Assembly (NCBI GenBank): GCA_038049695.1
Contig: CP142460.1
Span: 40,222,501 to 40,286,500 of the forward strand
Direction: 5' to 3'
Origin: Cinnamomum chago
Lineage: Eukaryota; Streptophyta; Magnoliopsida; Laurales; Lauraceae
DNA length: 64,000 nt
Shown: one piece after another, positions 58,981-64,000 of the stretch
Numbering within the stretch: position 1 is the stretch's first letter
Layout of the letters: every line of letters starts with the position of its first letter
Notes under the pieces: generated by a model
Told to the model about the DNA's origin: nothing
Database searches by the model: none
Seen by the model: only the letters and a program-made list of their open reading frames with translations
Made by a program: the position numbers and the translations under genes

Positions 58981-61073
58981 AGAACTTCCTCTCGCCAGAC
59001 TCCGTCTGATCTGCCAAGACCCTTTTCAGAAGATTGGTTGACATCGAGCTCCTTTTTGGAAAGCCCCCGGTACACGAAAAAGCTCTCTACGAACCATTTC
59101 GTAAAGCTAACAATCCAAAAAGTGGGCAACTCAGGATAGGAAATCATGGCGGTAGTGTCCTCCGCACTGTAAAAGGCCCATGCATTCCTTCCATCCTGCA
59201 AATGTCCAAAATACTTCACCATGCTCAAAGGCACTCCAACAATGCCTTGAGAGAAGCCCAACTACAACGCAAAACGCGAGGGGACATACAGCTGGATGTC
59301 GACAAAAAGATGTCTACGGTACACCATCGTACCAATGCGTATGTTGAAAGGCCACCTCTTTTCTGCGTTTGTCAAAGAATAGTGCCTTCCCGACCCTGCC
59401 CTAGTGGAATCACAGGAGACACCAAAATCAAAAGCCTTCTTCCGCAAACTTGGAGAAAGCTTCACTAAAGATTGCCTAATCTCGACGTCCTTGAACCGTC
59501 GGATCCTCAAACGGGCAAACAAAAGTGATTCGGAAACTGCTGTCCCTCTAGCTAATCGAATCATAAAAGAATCATTATCGTGTGCAACTCCTAATCGATG
59601 GAAGCTGGGACAGTGGTACACATACCACGAATAGAAAATATGGACTGAAAATACTCTGTTCATAAGGAGCCCAAGTCGAACAAGAAAAGCAGTAGCCTGC
59701 AGTTCAGTACACATATAGGCGTAAAGAGTAGGTACCAAAGCAAGCCACTCTCCAAATGCAATTTGACAAGCTGGAAAGATACAAACGGCCTAATGTGCGT
59801 TCCATCTCCTCCAACAAAAACAGCCTCACTCAGCTAGTAAGTGAGGTAAACAACGAGATCCCTCCGCAGCACAATGTCAGAATAAATAACATCTGTGCTC
59901 ATGAAGAAGTCCTTCAAGTCTCCTCACGCGACAGAAGTCTTCTTCGAACTTGGAGTCTTAGCTCTGGCTTCCCGAGTCATGCTATCAGAAGACTCTCTGC
60001 TGTCAAAGAAGTTGGGGAACAAGGAGCCAAAACTCCTCCAATCGCTAGACCTGACTTTTGAGCCCTCATTCTCCTTAAAAAAAGAATAGAAGGCGACGAG
60101 CTGAAAGTACAAAAGCCTGAACTCCTCAAACTGCTCCTCAAGGACGCTGTCAATAGGTATGAACTCCTCATAAAGTTTGCCGAGGACGGGCAGCCCGGTG
60201 ATGGCGCTCAATTCATTCAAAGAAAAACCAATCTCACCATTCGTGACAATGAAGGTGTTGGTTTATGGAAGGAATGACTCCAACATGGCCATAAAGGCTT
60301 CATCGGAGAAAACCACGGTTTGTCGAAAAGCGCGAACCGCATTAAAGATCTCGGCCTCCTTCAGAATGGTCCCGCCAACCTGCAGGATGTGATCAGTCCA
60401 TGACTCCCAGCTTGAGTCAGAGCTGAAACGACCACGAAGTCGAAAGGGTTTCACCCAATTGCTGTTGTCACCCTGAAAAATGCCAAGGCCCATCGGTCTC
60501 AAATCGACCGATGGATGATCAGAACCTTGGTAGCCGCTGGCTGGGATCAACATGTCCATACGGACAGGCGACCTCTCTGGATAACTGGAAGGGCCGCCAA
60601 CAAAAACCCCGGTCTTGATCACATTAGTTTTCTTCACCCAGCTCGGAGGATCTTCCCTCTTAGGGCATGTGGGAGAAAGGCTCATGATCGAGATAGTGTG
60701 ATCAAAGGTTGACCGGGTAGAAATAGTTCTCTCCTCACCATTTGCCATGTAAGAGGATTGAAAACATCTCCTTTGGTATGTCAAGTTGTCAGGGACTACG
60801 TCACCAAAGAAGAAGGTAGGCTTGGGCAAGATGCTCTGATCGTCCACGACCTTAGGATGACTGCTTACCATAATTTTGTAAAACTCCTCATCCTTGAGAG
60901 CGATTAATCGCTGTCTCATCTCATCACGTTGAGGGAGTCACACTCTTCCAAGTCTCTCTCCACAAGCTGGACCTTCTCCTAGGCCTGTTGTACGACCACA
61001 TTAGGAGACCTGGTAGACTAGCGAGGTGCATCAGTAACAGGCTCTTTGTTCTTGTTCGTTCTGGAGGAACTAC

Positions 61074-62017
61074 CTGCAAAGGATGGAAAAGAAAAGATCA
61101 ATCATCACCAACATGACATAATTCTGCTAAAAATATTTTTGGCATGGTTTTGGGGCAATTTCGAAGAAAAGGGAAACACCCCAAAAAAGATAGGAAGCTT
61201 GAAGATGAGCTCAACACCACTGCAAGCTCATAGTCAATGAAGCATCCTCAAAGAAGGTTTGAACTCAAACATTGCTGCGAGATCAAACCAGTCTTATCAA
61301 ATCTCCATAAGCTTAAAGGAGGGCTCAACATTGCTGCGAGCTCCAAACTCCAAAACTTGCGAAGCTCCTCAAAATCCCGCAAGACTAAGAAAGGGCTCAA
61401 CATTGCTGCGAGCTCCAAATCCCAAAACTTGCAAAAGATTTCTAGGTATACATCATCATGCTTCCAAATCAATTTACTAAAAATCATGCATCAAAGAAAA
61501 TCATCATGCATTAGATGCTAGGAAAACTTTAACCAACGTTTTTGACCAATTCCAACCCAACTTGGTCAAAATCAAATTTTGTCTAAGTCAAAAATCATGT
61601 TGACTTGACCTAGAGACTCTAGCCTTCTATCTTGATGCATAAAAAAAAATGCATGAACATCTTGGATTGCATAAACCTCATTATCATGGTGAGCCAAAAA
61701 GAAAGAAGAAGAGAGAAAAAGAGAAATCTCTTTAAAAAAAAAATTTGGGCTGGCCCACTGGCTGTGGCCCACTACCACGTGGCAGTACGGCCAGGTCCGT
61801 ACAGCTAGAGAAGAAAAAAAAAAGAAAAAAAAAACGTGAGAAAAATAAAATAAAATAGCACGTGTAAAAAAAAGGAGAAGAAAACACGTGGGAAAAAAAG
61901 AAGAAAGAAAGAGAAAAAGTAAAGAAAAAGAAAAAGAAAAAGAAAAAGAAAAGAAAAGAAGAGAAAGAAACTTTTTCTACTTCTGTATGGAGTTTCTTGT
62001 GAAGGAAGAAAACTTAC
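61074..62017 (-). other. First intron of the antisense PMD gene (944 bp)
   Basis: The donor GTAAGT is at 62017 and the acceptor TTTGCAG ends at 61074. Inside lie about 2.5 copies of a 75-bp repeat (GGGCTCAACATTGCTGCGAG; 61255-61440) and a long pyrimidine tract on the - strand (61800-61970). No coding signal. Confidence 0.65.
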
Positions 62018-62146
62018 TTGAAGCCATGGATGAAGAAGAAAGAACTTGAAAAGTCTTGAAGAAGAAGAGAAGTTCTTGATCTTGGAGCACTCTTGAAAAC
62101 TTTTGCAAAAAGAAAGCAATATGGGAAAGAGATCCAACCTCCCTTG

Positions 62147-62154
62147 CTTTTATA
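62147..62154 (-). promoter_or_regulatory. TATA box of the antisense PMD gene
   Basis: On the - strand this reads TATAAAAG. Transcription would start near 62120, about 95 bases before the ATG at 62027. The context around the ATG (CATCCATGGCT) is a good plant start. Confidence 0.65.
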
Positions 62155-62159
62155 GATCG

Positions 62160-63248
62160 GAGAGCAAACCAAAAGAGGAAACAATGAGAAAACCAAGGAG
62201 GTAAGTGCTAAAAACTAGCAACTTTCCCAAAAGAAAGGAGATTTGAGTTATTCTCTCCTAAAGAAAAGATTCTTTGAGAAATTCTCTCCAAAAAGAAAGG
62301 GAATGAGAAATATTCCCCCCCAACGAAAGATACTTTGAGAAAATCTCTCTCAAAATCAAGGAAACAAGAGAGATTCTCTCCAAGTAATGATAGTTTTAGA
62401 TATTGTCTACCCACAGGAGATATTTTTAGATATTCTTAAAAAAATGAAACCATATGAAATCTAAGCCATCTCTAAAGGTTAAGATCCCATGGGTTAGCCC
62501 ACATGAGCCACATTTGACCACCTAGGCACTAAAAGGGGCTTCCTATCAAAAATCTCATTTACCAAGAGCATACAAAATGGTTCCACGCCTCTTTTGAGTT
62601 GATTGAACCATTCAAAAAAAAAAAAAAAAAAGCCTCATGAGTTTCCAAAAAATCCAAACCATCCAACCTCATGAACCAAATTAAGCCAAAATCTTGAAAT
62701 TGACATTCCACAAAAAACCAAACTCTGGTCCCCTAACTTGCCACATACAGCTTGTTAGGTCACAAGGCCGAAACCAAGAAAAAAAAAACAAATCCTGACC
62801 CCCTAGCTCGCCATATACAGCTTGTTAGGTCACAAGGTCAAAACCAAATCTGACCCCCCAATTTGCCACGTACAGCTTGTTGGGCCACAAGGTTAAAATA
62901 AAAAAATAAACCCCGACCCCCCTAACCTGCCACATACAGCTTGCTAGGTCACAAGGTCAAAAACAAAAAACCAAAAAAACCTCTCGACCACCTAATGCAC
63001 CACATACAACCTTTAGGTTCACAAGGTCAAAAGGAAAACCCAAAATCCAACTCCCTTATGTCATTTTCAAAACTTTGCTTTGAGATGGTACGTGATCCCT
63101 CCCACTTCCATAGAATCCCCATGGAAACTCAAAAGGCTATACAAAAAAAAAAGAATGCTCAAAGACTCTTGGTCAAATCAGAAGCCCTCCTTTAAGTTTC
63201 TCTTGGAGGCACAATGACTCCGAAAGCTACTCGTCATTGTACCTCGAC
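62160..63248. repeat. Spacer before 3' LTR with a 57-70 bp tandem array
   Basis: From about 62700 to 63030 the phrase CCACATACAGCTTGTTAGGT plus CACAAGGTC occurs five times (anchors at about 62744, 62813, 62869, 62933 and 63003). The part 62160-62690 is A-rich with TTCTCTCC/GAGAGA repeats. There is no gene on the + strand. Confidence 0.7.
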
Positions 63249-63252
63249 GGGG
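63249..63252 (+). other. Possible polypurine tract of the giant element
   Basis: A short GGGG within GACGGGGCATT lies directly before the 3' LTR. It is weak as a tract, but its position is right. Confidence 0.4.
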
Positions 63253-63256
63253 CATT

Positions 63257-64000
63257 TGTTGACACCAAAAAAGTCACCTTGCTTCCTCAACATCAAGAAG
63301 GTGTATCCTACTACAAACAAACAATGCTACTTCAAGCATCAGATCTTGTCATAATCAAACAAAACTGCAAGATCTTTCAAAACAGCCAAAAGATGAGTAC
63401 AAATGAAGTTTCGGGCCATTTTAACATCATTTGGCCTAACTTCACTCCTCCAACAGCTGAGCAGGCGCTCCCGTCGGTGGTGAAGCCAGAGACCCTAACA
63501 CATAAAACAGAGCACACAACTGGCCCCAAGATGCCACTAGGAGGCTCTACACCAAGTTTTAGGCCATTCCAACATCATTTGGCCTGACTTCACTCCTCCA
63601 ACAGCTAAATAGGTGCTCCCAGCGGCGACAATGTTGGAGACATCAAAGCTTCGATCAGAGCCCACAGATGGTCTCAAAATACCTCCAAAAGGCTGCATGT
63701 CAAATTTCAAGTCAAACCGACAATGTTTGACCCTCCATTAACCCTTAAAATCAAGTCTCTCGACGGTGAGAACTATCGAGGCCATCACTCATCAAACAGA
63801 GCACATGAGTGGCTTCAACATGCTTCCAAAGGGCTACACGTCAAATTTCAGGTCATTCTGACAACGTTTGACCCGACTTTGACGCTCCGAAAATAAAATC
63901 AAGGCTACCGGCGGCGGAGCACCCCAGGACCATGACATCCAAATTGGAGCTAATGAATCGTCTCAAAATGACTCCAATAGGCTCCCTGTCAAAATTCAAG
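63257..64000 (+). repeat. 3' LTR of the giant Tat element (start only)
   Basis: It begins TGTTGACACCAAAAAAGTCA and aligns with 10818-11574 to the end of the window, including four of the 148-bp repeat units. A 7-base loss shortens one spacing to 141. The rest of the LTR is outside the window. Confidence 0.92.

Larger units (their letters stand above)
55461..62120 (-). pseudogene. Antisense, intron-containing plant mobile domain (PMD) gene inside the giant Tat element
   Basis: Read on the - strand. The ATG at 62027 (MAS) is split by a GTAAGT donor at 62017. The acceptor at 61074 continues in phase to SSSSRTNKNKEP. The PMD (aminotransferase-like plant mobile domain) lies at about 60340-59700: AFMAMLESFLP, stop, TNTFIVTNGEIGFSLNELSA, then CQIAFGEWLALVPTLYAYMC. 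A conserved tail follows, interrupted by solo LTR D at 58980-57276. Next come an RKRGQRRNKRR basic block, acidic segments with GT-AG introns (56857-56780, 56662-56573, 56461-56383), a C-terminal coiled coil (about 55900-55620) and a TAA at 55461. PMD proteins such as MAIN/MAIL1 are linked to transposon silencing; others are carried by transposons. Stops at about 61010 and 60260 and frameshifts at about 60920, 59900-59740 and 55550 break this copy. Confidence 0.8.
10818..64000 (+). mobile_element. Giant Tat/Ogre-like Ty3 retrotransposon, nested host of three insertions, 3' end outside window
   Basis: The TGTTGACACC start occurs at 10818 and again at 63257. The two copies stay alignable for about 750 bases until the window ends, so these are the 5' and 3' LTRs. 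After the insertions at 17600-27916, 29342-48685 and 57276-58980 are set aside, about 22 kb of its own sequence remains. The order is LTR, repeat-rich leader, gag, acidic linker, protease, G-patch-like segment, RT, RNase H, second (archaeal-type) RNase H, integrase, tandem arrays, antisense PMD gene, LTR. The second RNase H and antisense extra ORF are known traits of the Tat lineage; this size is typical of Ogre. All enzymes carry stops or shifts. Confidence 0.88.

Noticed and set aside
1-64000. CRISPR array, riboswitch, tRNA or rRNA genes
   Set aside because: The repeats lack uniform unit/spacer structure, and no tRNA or rRNA sequence was seen beyond primer-site complements.

Overview
This is plant nuclear DNA made almost entirely of nested transposable elements. 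I found no intact host gene, tRNA, rRNA or CRISPR array. The evidence for a flowering plant with a large, repeat-rich genome is: Tat/Ogre-type Ty3 elements with a second RNase H, copia-type gag ORFs primed by initiator tRNA-Met, a CACTA transposon with plant gene exons inside it, and a plant mobile domain (PMD) gene. I cannot name the species.

Layout. (1) 1-7735: a copia-derived, pol-less LTR element on the + strand, with its 5' LTR cut by the window edge. It has a broken gag and a broken envelope-like/'plant transposon protein' ORF. (2) 7736-10817: an old, decayed Tat-type Ty3 fragment (gag to reverse transcriptase). (3) 10818 to beyond 64000: a giant Tat/Ogre-like Ty3 element that landed in the reverse transcriptase of (2). 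Its own sequence is about 22 kb of the window. It has a 5' LTR with a 148-bp repeat array, gag, protease, a G-patch-like linker, RT, two RNase H modules and integrase. These are followed by hypervariable tandem arrays, an antisense PMD gene and the start of the 3' LTR.

The giant element was hit three times. A second copy of the pol-less copia-derived family lies at 17600-27916 on the - strand, TSD CCTCC. It holds an almost intact 472-codon coiled-coil/zinc-knuckle ORF and has a solo LTR inside it (19742-22865, TSD CAACT). A solo LTR lies at 29342-48685 (TSD GTACC) and is split by a 16.2-kb CACTA transposon (29970-46134, TSD TTT), which contains another solo LTR (39326-43408, TSD GATAT). A third solo LTR lies at 57276-58980 (TSD AGAAC). 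The deepest stack is five levels.

The two most interesting parts are these. First, the antisense PMD gene at about 62120-55461 has its own TATA box, a tiny first exon with a GTAAGT donor, and several phase-consistent GT-AG introns. Introns in this orientation cannot be removed from the sense genomic RNA, so they survive retrotransposition. Second, the CACTA transposon carries exon pieces of several unrelated host genes: FLX-like, CCCH zinc finger, NDRG-like, GH9 cellulase and probably DPH2. Several of these pieces still end at splice sites.
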